Positions 63,887 to 64,000 of a stretch of 64,000 bases of DNA are shown piece after piece. Within the stretch, counting starts at the first letter, position 1; each line of letters begins with the position of its first letter. Below the pieces are notes generated by a model, which saw only the letters and a program-made list of their open reading frames with translations, was not told the origin of the DNA and did not search any database. The translations under genes and the position numbers were made by a program. This DNA comes from Primula veris (Eukaryota > Streptophyta > Magnoliopsida > Ericales > Primulaceae): assembly GCA_963682055.1 (NCBI GenBank), contig OY821745.1:17729342-17793341 (forward strand). The letters run 5' to 3'.

Positions 63887-64000
63887 CATTCCCTATCCCT
63901 TCGGCCGTCATATGTCCCCGGAATTAGGGAGAGACATAGACCATTGCTAACATAAAAGTAAATAGTGCACACTGGGACCTCTCACGCCACTCGCCCCGGT

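Larger units (their letters stand above)
58127..64000 (-). mobile_element. Ty3/gypsy LTR retrotransposon, 3'-truncated
   Basis: From the right edge leftwards on the minus strand the element shows a 5' LTR (starting beyond the window), a tRNA primer-binding site at 63147-63158, a leader of about 1.1 kb, and one Gag-Pol frame in the order Gag, protease, reverse transcriptase, RNase H, integrase. Integrase following RNase H is the Ty3/gypsy (Metaviridae) order, as opposed to Ty1/copia. The reverse transcriptase and primer site fit the plant chromovirus side of the group, but the chromodomain that would settle it lies beyond the truncation. The polypurine tract, the 3' LTR and any target-site duplication are missing because the element stops at the satellite at 58126. 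The reading frame is open throughout, so the element is probably not old. Confidence 0.93.
63162..64000 (-). repeat. 5' LTR, partial (element's U5 side first)
   Basis: Read on the minus strand the LTR ends GGGGCTTGACA, with the expected terminal CA, three bases before the primer site. It extends at least 839 bp and leaves the window without a visible TG start. It contains two tandem-repeat blocks (63567-63675 and 63721-64000). Its length cannot be checked against a partner because the 3' LTR is not present. A TATATTTTAT stretch on the minus strand near 63390 could be a TATA element, but this is weak. Confidence 0.8.
63721..64000. repeat. 127-130-bp tandem repeat in the LTR, at least 2.2 copies
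   Basis: CCTCTCACGCCAC begins units at 63721, 63851 and 63978 (spacings 130 and 127 bp), and the third copy runs off the window. Each complete unit holds a hairpin whose arms change together, followed by a nearly invariant block (CATTCCCTATCCCTTCGGCC and AGGGAGAGACATAGACCATTG). Confidence 0.92.

Overview
The window is eukaryotic and plant-like. About 58.1 kb of its 64 kb is one uninterrupted, head-to-tail satellite array built around the Arabidopsis-type telomere heptamer TTTAGGG. The last 5.9 kb is the 5' part of a Ty3/gypsy LTR retrotransposon on the minus strand. The telomere motif, the initiator-Met-tRNA primer site and the Gag-Pol family all point to a land plant, most likely a dicot; I cannot name the species. 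I see no host gene, rRNA, tRNA or CRISPR.

Satellite (1-58126): each monomer is usually 150-200 bp. It has a fixed, T-rich core of about 110 bp, carrying a GGAATATTCC palindrome and a CGGT-TTTT-ACCG hairpin, followed by a variable tract of TTTAGGG and degenerate versions (TTTTAGG, TTTCAGG, TTTACGG, TTTATGG). Orientation never flips. Monomer variants recur in fixed order, giving a higher-order repeat of 15 (sometimes 16) monomers, about 2.64-2.87 kb, over most of 3.2-24.3 kb. Larger duplications lie on top: 1-2.9 kb reappears at 11.4-14.3 kb; a 7.8-kb block is tandemly duplicated (21764-29572 and 29573-37395) with a readable chimeric monomer at the joint; 37.4-42.2 kb has a 4.5-kb-spaced repeat; and 44.5-49 kb copies 22.7-27 kb. 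From about 49 kb to the edge the order is less regular. One monomer class repeatedly carries an expanded telomeric tract (97-153 bp), and tract length differs by whole heptamers between otherwise near-identical copies.

Retrotransposon (58127-64000, minus): reading down from the right edge, there is at least 839 bp of 5' LTR with two tandem repeats (44-45 bp and 127-130 bp), a primer-binding site, an untranslated leader of about 1.1 kb holding a CGATCG-rich minisatellite, and one open Gag-Pol frame of 1303 codons. The frame contains Gag with two zinc knuckles, protease, reverse transcriptase, RNase H and the start of integrase. It is cut inside the integrase core where it meets the satellite, so the rest of integrase, any chromodomain, the polypurine tract and the 3' LTR are absent.

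The strongest points for follow-up are the telomere-derived higher-order satellite with its dated-looking duplication steps, the satellite/retrotransposon breakpoint, and the hairpin with compensating changes in the LTR repeat.
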